A DNA stretch of 64,000 bases, from NCBI GenBank assembly GCA_002701845.1, contig NZXG01000023.1:91248-155247 (forward strand). Reading direction: 5' to 3'. The position numbers and the translations under genes are program-made. Below are positions 45,227 through 53,429 of this stretch, piece by piece (the first letter of the stretch is position 1; each line of letters starts with the position of its first letter). This DNA is from Pseudomonadales bacterium. GTDB lineage: Bacteria > Pseudomonadota > Gammaproteobacteria > Pseudomonadales > Ketobacteraceae. Under the pieces are notes generated by a model that was given only the letters and a program-made list of their open reading frames with translations, searched no databases and had not been told where the DNA came from.

Positions 45227-46759
45227 TCAAAGCTCATCCAGTTGCGCCAGACAGTCTTCAGCCCGGGCTAGAATCCGGTGTTGCTTGTCTTCAGTCATGC
45301 GCCGCCAGCCGCCATAAATCATATTCATGCGGTGGTTACCTGAAAACTGTTCGCGGTGGCGGTGGAGGAAATGCCAGTAAAGACTGTTGAATGGACAACT
45401 GTCCTGCTCGGTACTGGTTTTCACTGAGTAATGGCAGTGGCCGCAGTAGTCTGACATTTTGTGAATGTAGTTGCCGGAAGCGGCGTAGGGTTTGCTGCCC
45501 AGGTAGCCGCCGTCCGCGTGCATGACCATGCCCAGGGTGTTGGGCAACTCCACCCATTCATAGGCATCGGCGTACACTTCCAGATACCACTGACAGATGG
45601 CTTCAGGAGCAATTCCCGCCAGCAGCGCGAAGTTGCCGGTCACCATCAGCCGCTGGATATGATGCGCGTAAGCGTGATCGAAGGTGTTCTTGAAACACTG
45701 GGCCATACAGTTCATGCGGGTTTCGCCGCTGTAGTAAAACGCCGGCAGCGGCCGCTGGTTGCCCAGTTCATTCAGCTTGGCATAGGCGGGCATCTGCAGC
45801 CAGTAAATACCGCGCACATACTCCCGCCAGCCCAGGATCTGGCGGATAAACCCCTCCACCGCATTGAGCGGCGCAAGGTCATCCCGGCAGGCCTGCTGTG
45901 CCCGTTCACAGACTTCCCGGGGCAGTAACAGCCCGCAGTTGAGGTAAGGCGATAGCAGGCTGTGAAACAGCTGATGTTCATCCTGCACCATGGCGTCCTG
46001 AAAATCACCGAAGTGCGGCAGGCGGTGTTTGATGAAGTGATCCAGGGCATACAGGGCCTGGCGCCGGGTGGTTCCCCAGGCGAAGGATTCCAGATGGCCC
46101 GGGTGGTGGCCGAAGTGCTCCGCCACCAGCGCCAGCACTGCCTTATCAATGTCGTCCTGCTTGAATGCCGGCAACGCCGGGATCGCTGGCTCCCCCTGAT
46201 AGGCTTTGCGGTTGTCCCGGTCGAAATTCCACTGCCCGCCCACCGGTTTGCCATCGGCGGTCATCAGTAACCCGGTTTTCTGTCGCAGCTCCCGGTAAAA
46301 ATATTCCATGCGCAATTGCTTGCGCCCCTGGGCCCAATCCCGGAACTGCTCCAGATCCGCGAAAAAGCGCGTATCCGCCAGCACCTCCACCGGGCAGCCC
46401 AACTGGTTTTGCCACACGGAAATAATCTGATGGTGCAGGCGGTACTCGCCGCAGTGAGTCACCACCACGCTGTCCGGGCCATGGCGCTCCACTGCCGCGG
46501 CCGTCACCTGCAGCAGGGTCTCCCCGGCCTGGTCCGGATCGTAGCGATGGTAGGTGAGCTGCCAGCCCTGTTCTTCAAGCCATTGGGCAAAATGACGCAT
46601 GGCACTGAATATCAATGCGATTTTCTGTGGGTGATGGGAAACATAAGTGGCCTCCGCCCCCACCTCCGCCAGCAGCAGGCGGTCTTTTTTCCGGTCCAGC
46701 TGCTGGAGTGTGGCCAGTGTGGGGGAGAGCTGGTCCCCTAAGATCAATCCCAGTCGCAT
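45227..46759 (-). CDS. phrB: Iron-sulfur bacterial cryptochrome/(6-4) photolyase (PhrB-type)
   Basis: FAD and [4Fe-4S] enzyme that repairs (6-4) photoproducts with light. From ATG 46759 it has 510 residues. Cluster cysteines are Cys351 (RMNCMAQ), Cys439 and Cys442 (DYCGHCHY) and Cys455 (SCPFN), each exactly one residue beyond the four ligands known in Agrobacterium PhrB, which supports this start over the TTG two codons earlier. The motif AYAHHIQRLMVTGNFALLAG is also diagnostic. AAGGA precedes the ATG. It is probably transcribed with the sigma gene downstream. Confidence 0.95.
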   Translation of the reverse strand: MRLGLILGDQLSPTLATLQQLDRKKDRLLLAEVGAEATYVSHHPQKIALIFSAMRHFAQWLEEQGWQLTYHRYDPDQAGETLLQVTAAAVERHGPDSVVVTHCGEYRLHHQIISVWQNQLGCPVEVLADTRFFADLEQFRDWAQGRKQLRMEYFYRELRQKTGLLMTADGKPVGGQWNFDRDNRKAYQGEPAIPALPAFKQDDIDKAVLALVAEHFGHHPGHLESFAWGTTRRQALYALDHFIKHRLPHFGDFQDAMVQDEHQLFHSLLSPYLNCGLLLPREVCERAQQACRDDLAPLNAVEGFIRQILGWREYVRGIYWLQMPAYAKLNELGNQRPLPAFYYSGETRMNCMAQCFKNTFDHAYAHHIQRLMVTGNFALLAGIAPEAICQWYLEVYADAYEWVELPNTLGMVMHADGGYLGSKPYAASGNYIHKMSDYCGHCHYSVKTSTEQDSCPFNSLYWHFLHRHREQFSGNHRMNMIYGGWRRMTEDKQHRILARAEDCLAQLDEL

Positions 46760-46840
46760 GTGCAATCCTTCACCAGTGGCTATCGGCTTTCAGGGTAAGC
46801 AAGGCCACCCCGGTTGTGCCAGCGGTTCTGGTCGCTGTCT

Positions 46841-46874
46841 AGGGAACCTCTGCGCAAATCAATGTGGCTTCTGG
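46841..46874. repeat. Short dispersed repeat, copy 1 (IS5-terminus-like)
   Basis: AGGGAACCTCTG, 13 variable bases, GGCTTCTGG. The same two blocks at identical spacing recur at 53353. The first block matches 10 of 12 bases of the insertion-sequence end at 63904. It is preceded by CTAG (46839-46842), as is the IS end. It lies in the photolyase-nifJ gap. Confidence 0.5.
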
Positions 46875-47003
46875 GGAGTGATCAGGGTTTGCCGGCGGGA
46901 TTGCGGGGTTTCTTGAGTAAGGTCATATTGCGTACCCGTAACCTGTGATTAGATGGAAATCACAGTTTTGCTGCACATTGATTGAAAACCCGGGAGAGGC
47001 CAG

Positions 47004-50000
47004 ATGTCGGAACCAGCGAATGGTTATGTGACGATCGACGGCAACGAAGCAGTGGCGTTCGTTGCCCACAAAACCAATGAAGTCATTGCCATCTACCCCA
47101 TCACGCCGGCATCCCCCATGGGGGAGCACGCCGATGCCTGGTCGGCCCAGGGGCGCGCCAATATTTTCGGTTCGGTGCCGCAGATCATCGAAATGCAAAG
47201 CGAGGCCGGCGCCGCTGGTGCCATTCATGGGGCCTTGCAGGCGGGAACCCTGGCCACCACGTTCACCGCGTCCCAGGGTCTGCTGCTGATGCTGCCCAAT
47301 ATGTTCAAGATCGCCGGCGAGCTGACGCCGACGGTGTTTCATATCGCCGCCCGCTCGGTGGCGGCCCAGGCCCTTTCCATCTTCGCCGACCACAGTGATG
47401 TGATGGCGGCCCGGGGCACCGGGTTTGCGCTGGTGGCTTCCAACTCGGTGCAGGAGGCCCATGATATGGCGTTGATCACCCAGGCCGCCAGCCTCAACAG
47501 CCGGGTGCCGGTGCTGCACTTTTTTGATGGTTTCCGCACCTCCCATGAGGTGGCCAAAATCCGTTTGATCGATGACCCGGTCATTGCCGCCATGCTGGAT
47601 GCCGAGGCCATTCGTGGCCACCGGGAGCGGGCATTGTCACCGGACCATCCGGTGATTCGGGGCACCTCGCAGAATCCGGATGTGTTCTTTCAGGCCCGGG
47701 AGACCGTGAACCCTTACTACCAACAGTTTCCCGGGCAGTTGCAGCAGGCCATGGACCAGTTCGCCGGCCTCACCGGGCGCCAGTACCGGCTGTTTGATTA
47801 CGAAGGCGCGGAGGACGCCGAGCGGGTGATCATCATCATGGGGTCCGGTGCCGAGACCGTGGCGGAAACCGTCTCCGCGCTGGTGGCCAATGGCGAGAAA
47901 GTGGGGGTGCTGAAACCGCGCCTTTACCGGCCCTTTGCTGCCACCGCCCTGCTGGCGGCACTGCCGGCCTCCACCCGCAGCATTGCGGTGCTGGATCGGA
48001 CCAAGGAACCCGGCGCCGGCGGCGAGCCTCTGTACAAAGACGTGGTGGCGGCGGTGGGGGAAGCCCTGATGGCCGGCAATCTGCCGTTTACCCAGATTCC
48101 GAAAGTGGTGGGTGGCCGTTTTGGCCTGTCCTCCAAGGAATTCACCCCGGCCATGGTGTGTTCGGTGCTGGATAATCTGCAGCAACTGCAGCCGCAGAAT
48201 CAGTTTACCGTGGGCATTGTGGATGACGTCAGTCACAGCAGTCTGCCCTGGGATGAAAGCCGGGCGCCGGCGCTGGCGGGGGACACTATTGAGTGTCTGT
48301 TTTATGGCCTGGGTAGTGATGGTACCGTCAGCGCCAATAAAAACAGTATCAAGATAATTGGTGAATGCACGGAGCTGCACGCCCAGGGTTATTTCGTGTA
48401 TGACTCGAAAAAATCCGGCGCGGTCACGGTCTCCCATTTGCGTTTTGGTCAGCAGCCGATCCGTTCCCAGTATCTGATCGGTGATGGTCGCGCCAGTTAT
48501 GTGGGCTGTCACCAGACGGTGTTTCTGGAAAAGTTCGACATGCTGCAGAAGGCGGCTCCCAACGCGGCGTTTGTGTTGAACACCACCCACTCCGCGCAGC
48601 AGGTCTGGGCCACACTGCCCAGGGCCACCCAGGAACATATTCTCAACAAGAATATCCGCCTGTTCGTTATTGATGCCTATGCCGTGGCCCAGCAAAGCGG
48701 CCTGGGGCGGCGTATTAATACGGTGATGCAAACCTGCTTTTTCGCGGTTTCCGGGGTCTTGCCGAAGGACCAGGCCATTGCTCAGATCAAGGCCTCGGTG
48801 GAGAAAACCTACGGTAAAAAAGGGCGCCACATTCCCCGCCGCAATTTCGAGGCCATTGATAACACCCTGGCGGCCCTGCAACCGGTGACCGTGCCGGATC
48901 GGGTGGCGTCTGAGTTGGAGATTCAGGATCCGGCGGCACGTCAGACCGACCCTTTCCTGCGGCAGGTGACCGCGCAGATTATCGCCGGCCATGGGGATCG
49001 TATCCCGGTGAGCCTGCTGCCGGCGGATGGCACTTATCCCACCGGCACCGCAAAAATTGAAAAGCGCAATATCGCCCTGGAAATCCCGGTGTGGGATGAG
49101 GATCTTTGCACTCATTGTGGCAAGTGCGCGTTTGTTTGCCCCCACGGGGTGGTGCGCAGCAAAGCGTTTCCGGTGGCGGCAGTGGCGGATGCACCTCTGA
49201 GCTTCAAGCATGTGCAGATCAAGGGCAAGGATTATCCCCAGGGCGTGCATATCAGCTACCAGGTGGCGCCGGAGGACTGTACCGGCTGCAGCCTGTGCGT
49301 GGATATCTGCCCCATCCGAGACAAGAGCAACGCCAGCCATAAAGCCATTAATATGGAACCTATCGAGCCCCTGTTGGAGCAGGAGAAAATCAACTGGGAG
49401 TACTTCCTTAGCCTGCCCGACATGGACCGCAGGGAGGTGAAAAGCAGCACCATGAAAGGCTCCATGCTGCTGGAGCCGTTGTTTGAATTTTCCGGGGCCT
49501 GCTCCGGCTGTGGCGAGACCCCCTATATCAAGCTGGCCAGCCAGTTGTTCGGGGATCGGATGATTGTGGCCAACGCCACCGGTTGCTCTTCCATTTACGG
49601 CGGCAACCTGCCCACCACGCCCTGGGCCAAAAATGCCGAGGGTCGGGGGCCGGCCTGGAACAATTCCCTGTTCGAGGACAATGCCGAGTTCGGCCTGGGG
49701 ATACGCGCCGCCTGCGACCAGCAGCGGGTAATGGCGGAGGACGGCCTGCGCGCACTGGCGCCGCATCTGGACCAGGAACTGGTGCAGTCGATACTGGATG
49801 CCCCTCAGCAGTCGGAAGCGGATATCTACGAGCAACGTCAGCGCATCGAACAGCTGCGGCAACAGGTGAACAACCTGGACAGTCCGCAGGCCCGGCAACT
49901 GGCGCCGCTGCTGGATGCCCTGAGTCGCAAAAGCGTGTGGATCATTGGCGGTGACGGCTGGGCTTACGACATCGGTTATGGCGGCCTGGATCATGTGCTG

Positions 50001-50591
50001 GCCTCCGACTGCGATGTGAATATCCTGGTGCTGGATACCGAAGTGTATTCCAACACCGGCGGCCAGACCTCCAAAGCCACGCCCCGGGGCGCGGTGGCCA
50101 AGTTTTCCGCCAGCGGTAAACCCACCGCCAAAAAAGACCTGGCCCGCATCGCCATGACCTATGAACATGTGTACGTGGCCCATGTGGCCTACGGTGCCAA
50201 GGATGTGCATACCCTGCATACGTTTTTGGAAGCGGAAGCCTATCCCGGACCCTCGCTGATTATTGCCTATGCCCCCTGTATCGCTCATGGGGTGGATATG
50301 AGCAATAACCACCGCCAGCAGAACCTGGCGGTGGACTCCGGGCACTGGCCCCTGTTCCGGTTTGATCCCCGCAAGGCAGCGCAGGGTCAGAACCCGTTAA
50401 AGCTGGATTCAAAAGCGCCATCCGTGGACTACGGCGAATTTATGAAGAGCGAAACCCGGTTTAACATGCTGTGGCATTCCCATCCGCAACGGGCCCGGGA
50501 GTTAATGCAACAGGCACAACGGGAAGTGAGTGAACGTTACGAGCGCTACCAGCAACTGGCGGCCCTGGACTGGGATGAGGAGACACAATAA
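47004..50591 (+). CDS. nifJ: Pyruvate:ferredoxin/flavodoxin oxidoreductase
   Basis: Single-chain PFOR of 1195 residues that converts pyruvate and CoA to acetyl-CoA, CO2 and reduced ferredoxin or flavodoxin. Domain order is complete: alpha (AIYPITPASPMGEHADAW near 30), a second part with TASQGLLLMLPNMFKIAGE, gamma domain, a two-cluster ferredoxin domain (CTHCGKCAFVCP and CTGCSLCVDICP, about residues 699-770), and the thiamine domain with CSGCGETPYIKLASQLFGD and IGGDGWAYDIGYGGLDH. Asn/Ser in EVYSNTGGQTSKATPRG is conserved. GGGAGAGG lies upstream of the ATG. It overlaps the next gene by one base. Its oxygen sensitivity contrasts with an apparently aerobic genome. Confidence 0.97.
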   Translation: MSEPANGYVTIDGNEAVAFVAHKTNEVIAIYPITPASPMGEHADAWSAQGRANIFGSVPQIIEMQSEAGAAGAIHGALQAGTLATTFTASQGLLLMLPNMFKIAGELTPTVFHIAARSVAAQALSIFADHSDVMAARGTGFALVASNSVQEAHDMALITQAASLNSRVPVLHFFDGFRTSHEVAKIRLIDDPVIAAMLDAEAIRGHRERALSPDHPVIRGTSQNPDVFFQARETVNPYYQQFPGQLQQAMDQFAGLTGRQYRLFDYEGAEDAERVIIIMGSGAETVAETVSALVANGEKVGVLKPRLYRPFAATALLAALPASTRSIAVLDRTKEPGAGGEPLYKDVVAAVGEALMAGNLPFTQIPKVVGGRFGLSSKEFTPAMVCSVLDNLQQLQPQNQFTVGIVDDVSHSSLPWDESRAPALAGDTIECLFYGLGSDGTVSANKNSIKIIGECTELHAQGYFVYDSKKSGAVTVSHLRFGQQPIRSQYLIGDGRASYVGCHQTVFLEKFDMLQKAAPNAAFVLNTTHSAQQVWATLPRATQEHILNKNIRLFVIDAYAVAQQSGLGRRINTVMQTCFFAVSGVLPKDQAIAQIKASVEKTYGKKGRHIPRRNFEAIDNTLAALQPVTVPDRVASELEIQDPAARQTDPFLRQVTAQIIAGHGDRIPVSLLPADGTYPTGTAKIEKRNIALEIPVWDEDLCTHCGKCAFVCPHGVVRSKAFPVAAVADAPLSFKHVQIKGKDYPQGVHISYQVAPEDCTGCSLCVDICPIRDKSNASHKAINMEPIEPLLEQEKINWEYFLSLPDMDRREVKSSTMKGSMLLEPLFEFSGACSGCGETPYIKLASQLFGDRMIVANATGCSSIYGGNLPTTPWAKNAEGRGPAWNNSLFEDNAEFGLGIRAACDQQRVMAEDGLRALAPHLDQELVQSILDAPQQSEADIYEQRQRIEQLRQQVNNLDSPQARQLAPLLDALSRKSVWIIGGDGWAYDIGYGGLDHVLASDCDVNILVLDTEVYSNTGGQTSKATPRGAVAKFSASGKPTAKKDLARIAMTYEHVYVAHVAYGAKDVHTLHTFLEAEAYPGPSLIIAYAPCIAHGVDMSNNHRQQNLAVDSGHWPLFRFDPRKAAQGQNPLKLDSKAPSVDYGEFMKSETRFNMLWHSHPQRARELMQQAQREVSERYERYQQLAALDWDEETQ

Positions 50592-51604
50592 TGGCAGACC
50601 TGACCACCACCTATTGCGGATTGACCCTGCGGAGTCCCCTGGTACCCTCGTCCAGCCCCTTGACCGGCAACCTGGATGATGCCCGCCGACTGGAGGATGC
50701 GGGAGCGGCGGCACTGATTCTGCCGTCGCTGTTCGAAGAGGAGTTGATTCATGAGCAGGAGCATCTGCACCGGTTCGTGGATCTGCAGGACATTGGCCAT
50801 CACGAGGCGGATAGCTTCTTGCCCACGGCCCATGCCCTGGCCTCGAAACTGGATCATACCCTGGAAACCATCGACCGCTATAAACAGAGCCTGGCCATCC
50901 CGGTAATCGGCAGTCTCAACGGCGTCACCGACTCCGGCTGGATTGAATACGCGCGGGATCTGCAGGCGGCCGGTTGCGACGCCCTGGAGATCAATCTTTA
51001 TGGAGTCAACGCCGATTGCAGCGACAGCAGTGCCGACATTGAAGCGCGCTACCAGCATTTGGTGCGGGAGCTGGTTAACGGCGTTAGCGTGCCGGTGGTG
51101 GTGAAACTCTCCAGCCAGTTTACCGGTGTGGCTCACTTCGTGGCGGGCCTGGAACAGGCCGGCGCCGCGGGCGTGTCGTTGTTCAACCGGTTCTATCAAC
51201 CGGATATTGATTTGAATACCTTGGAAATCAAGCCCTGCCTCAGTCTCTCCGGCCCTCAGGAAGCCCTGTTACGGATCCGCTGGCTGGCCATGCTGCGGCC
51301 CCAGGTGCAACTGACACTGGCGGCCACTGGCGGTTTCCATGATGGGCCCACGGTGTTGAAAGCCCTGCTGGCGGGGGCCGATGTGGTGCATCTGTGCAGC
51401 GTTCTGTTGCAGCAGGGGATTGGCGCCATTGGTGCCATCGAAAGCGCCATGGCGCAGTGGCTGGAGGAGCAGGAGTATGATTCCGTGAAGCAGCTGCAGG
51501 GCAGTTTGAGCTATGGCAAAGCGGTCAATCCGGGTGCTTACGAGCGGGCCAATTATCTGGAAGTGCTGGACAGTTATACCCCCAGTCGCGGGGTGCGGGT
51601 GTGA
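50591..51604 (+). CDS. Dihydroorotate dehydrogenase-like FMN protein linked to PFOR
   Basis: A 337-residue TIM-barrel flavoprotein similar to class 1 dihydroorotate dehydrogenase. Start TTYCGLTLRSPLVPSSSPLTG, the middle GCDALEINLYGVNAD and VPVVVKLSSQF, and the FMN phosphate region TGGFHDGPTVLKALLAGADVVHLCS. The start overlaps the nifJ stop (TAATG), so it is co-translated. Paralogues of this kind are common beside nifJ and are not thought to serve pyrimidine synthesis; their true substrate is unknown. It could act as an electron partner to the ferredoxin pool. Confidence 0.85.
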   Translation: MADLTTTYCGLTLRSPLVPSSSPLTGNLDDARRLEDAGAAALILPSLFEEELIHEQEHLHRFVDLQDIGHHEADSFLPTAHALASKLDHTLETIDRYKQSLAIPVIGSLNGVTDSGWIEYARDLQAAGCDALEINLYGVNADCSDSSADIEARYQHLVRELVNGVSVPVVVKLSSQFTGVAHFVAGLEQAGAAGVSLFNRFYQPDIDLNTLEIKPCLSLSGPQEALLRIRWLAMLRPQVQLTLAATGGFHDGPTVLKALLAGADVVHLCSVLLQQGIGAIGAIESAMAQWLEEQEYDSVKQLQGSLSYGKAVNPGAYERANYLEVLDSYTPSRGVRV

Positions 51605-51625
51605 CCCCGGCCCCGGGCCGGGGTC
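51603..51625. terminator. Perfect G+C-rich hairpin at the end of the nifJ operon
   Basis: GACCCCGGCC / GGCCGGGGTC, a perfect 10-base stem with a 3-base loop, starting within the stop codon of the dihydroorotate dehydrogenase-like gene. The gene on the opposite strand ends 9 bases further on, so it could end transcripts from both sides. There is no T run. Confidence 0.45.
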
Positions 51626-51633
51626 AGCGGTGT

Positions 51634-52374
51634 TCAAAAGCGGGTGATACCGAAAATATTGCGGTACAGCAATGCCATGGCCACGGCCATCATGGGGATG
51701 GTCCAGATCAGGCCCAGCAGTAGTGGAATCATGCTGACGAACATAATCAGAGACATCAGGATCATAAAGCCAAATACGGCGAACCAGTGTTTGGTGATGG
51801 CTTTACGGGATGTCTCCAGCGCCTCCCAGGGACCCAGATCCCGATCCACGATCAGGGGGATGGCCATCACATAGGCAAAAGTGAGATAGATCCCCGGCAG
51901 GATAAACAGCAGATAACCGATAAAAATCATGATGTACATGAGAATCATGGACAGCAGCAGGGTGCCGGTTTTATTGAAACAGGAGAACAGGTCGCCGAAT
52001 TCCGGCTGTTGGCCCTGGACTTGTTTCAGACACATGATAAAGATGCCGGCGGAGAACGGCAGAACCACCGCCATCATCACCACCTGCAGCACCAGTTGCA
52101 CCAGGACGGCCATGGGGCCGGTGGATTCCGGATCGGTGCCGGTGAGCATCACGGTGGCGAACGAAATCACAAAGATCACCACAAACATCACCAGATACAT
52201 CAGTAGCCCGGCCCCCAGTACATAGCGCTTGATACCTTTGGTTTTCTGCCACGCTTCCGACAGAATATCGGCGATGCCCACCTCGTATTCCCCGGCCAGC
52301 GCGGCGTCCAGCGATCCCCCCGATTCGCTGGTTTCCACCAGGCTGGCGTTCGGCGCGGAATATTTGTTGCTCAT
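51634..52374 (-). CDS. Multi-pass inner-membrane protein of unknown function
   Basis: A 246-residue protein from ATG 52374 with GGAGT 6 bases upstream. A cytoplasmic-looking start (NKYSAPNASLVETSESGGSL) is followed by about six hydrophobic helices, among them VLGAGLLMYLVMFVVIFVIS, LLSMILMYIMIFIGYLLFILPG and FGFMILMSLIMFVSMIPLLL, with a conserved-looking loop VDRDLGPWEALETSRKAITKHW. This resembles DUF975/YciC-like or BPSS1780-type membrane proteins, but I cannot decide. The frame continues upstream to 52449 without a ribosome site. No functional link with its neighbours is evident. Confidence 0.75.
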   Translation of the reverse strand: MSNKYSAPNASLVETSESGGSLDAALAGEYEVGIADILSEAWQKTKGIKRYVLGAGLLMYLVMFVVIFVISFATVMLTGTDPESTGPMAVLVQLVLQVVMMAVVLPFSAGIFIMCLKQVQGQQPEFGDLFSCFNKTGTLLLSMILMYIMIFIGYLLFILPGIYLTFAYVMAIPLIVDRDLGPWEALETSRKAITKHWFAVFGFMILMSLIMFVSMIPLLLGLIWTIPMMAVAMALLYRNIFGITRF

Positions 52375-52679
52375 GACAGGACTCCCTGTTGGTTGTAGTG
52401 ATGTTGGCCCCAACCTAAAAAGATGCAGCTCGGTTGAATGACGGTGCACGAATCGGATTTCAACCCCGATTTATTTCACGATAGCATAATTTGCGGTAAC
52501 TGAACTGGGCGGTAGGGTCAGGCGTACTGGTGTGTCTGCGCCTGCTGCCGGTGACCTGGGCCTGTCTGGCCCAGCGGCAGATTGCTCGCTTGAGTAAGGT
52601 TCGGTTCGGTAGGCGATGTCAGATGGCGTTGGTGGCACCGACGCTGACAGAGCAATTGATGCCCGGCTTTGGGCCCCGA
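52375..52679. other. 305-base gap without a convincing gene
   Basis: Holds the promoter side of the membrane protein. A plus-strand frame from 52616 runs into the antisense of the peroxidase gene and looks like a shadow. A 12-base word CTTGAGTAAGGT (52589-52600) also occurs at 46912-46923 before nifJ. Confidence 0.4.
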
Positions 52680-53246
52680 CTAGTCCAGTAGCGCCTCAAT
52701 GGCTGCCACCAGCTTCGGATCATCCGGTCGGGTGCTGCTGGGAAATACTGCCTGGACCTGACCCTGACGGTCCAGCAGATACTTATGAAAGTTCCAGCGG
52801 GGGGATTCGCCGCTGCCGGCGATCAGCTGCTGATACAGTGGATTGGCGGAAGCGCCACGGACAGAGGATTTGCCGAACAGGGGAAAGGTCACGCCATAGT
52901 TGATTTTACAGAAACTGGCGATGTCCTCCTCCTGCTCCAGCTCCTGATTGAAATCGTCGGATGGGAACCCCAATACGGTGAAGCCCCGTTTCTGAAGGCG
53001 GTTGTAGAGGGTTTCCAAAGTGCCCAGCTGCGGAGTGTAACCGCAACGACTGGCGGTGTTCACCACCAATATTACCCGGCCGGCGTAGGCCTGACACAGG
53101 TTCCGGGTCTCGGAGCGGTGGAGCAGGCTGAACTCCTGTTGGGGCAGTACGCCACAACGATCGGTGGTGGCAGTCTCCGCCAGAACCGGGGCCCCGCCAA
53201 ACACGCTGAAGATCAGCAGGAGCATCGAGGGTAGACTGATGCGCAT
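52680..53246 (-). CDS. Periplasmic glutathione peroxidase-family protein
   Basis: Thiol peroxidase of 188 residues from ATG 53246, with GGAGAGA upstream. It has a signal peptide (LPSMLLLIFSVFGGAPVLAE), so it acts outside the cytoplasm. The peroxidatic Cys is in NTASRCGYTPQL, and WNFHKYLLD carries the conserved Trp and Asn. The usual FPCNQF motif reads FPSDDF: the resolving-type Cys is Ser and the Gln is Asp. It is a Cys, not a selenocysteine, enzyme. The long upstream extension of the frame, to 53417, runs through a repeat and is not part of the gene. Confidence 0.9.
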   Translation of the reverse strand: MRISLPSMLLLIFSVFGGAPVLAETATTDRCGVLPQQEFSLLHRSETRNLCQAYAGRVILVVNTASRCGYTPQLGTLETLYNRLQKRGFTVLGFPSDDFNQELEQEEDIASFCKINYGVTFPLFGKSSVRGASANPLYQQLIAGSGESPRWNFHKYLLDRQGQVQAVFPSSTRPDDPKLVAAIEALLD

Positions 53247-53352
53247 GGTCTCTCTCCGGTTACAATAACATGACTTCATATTACAACCGTGCAGTGACGA
53301 GTTTGCTTCACGTTGGTGCCTTGTTGCTATGTTGTCTAAATCTCTGTGGTCC

Positions 53353-53386
53353 AGGGAACCTCTGAATACATCCAATCGGCTTCTGG
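53353..53386. repeat. Short dispersed repeat, copy 2 (IS5-terminus-like)
   Basis: Same AGGGAACCTCTG and GGCTTCTGG blocks, 25 bases apart, as at 46841; by eye 26 of 34 positions agree. It lies upstream of the peroxidase gene. Here the flank is CCAG rather than CTAG. Confidence 0.5.
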
Positions 53387-53429
53387 CTCGCAGGTTCTTT
53401 ACCATGGCAGCGTGCAAGCAGCCGGTCGC

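Noticed and set aside
47637..50345. 902-residue open frame on the minus strand
   Set aside because: It is fully antisense to nifJ, whose domains are all recognisable. The composition (His, Gln, Gly, Arg-rich) is typical of a shadow frame in G+C-rich DNA.
53247..53417. N-terminal extension of the glutathione peroxidase frame
   Set aside because: It runs through the dispersed repeat at 53353, lacks a ribosome site, and would bury the signal peptide that starts at 53246.
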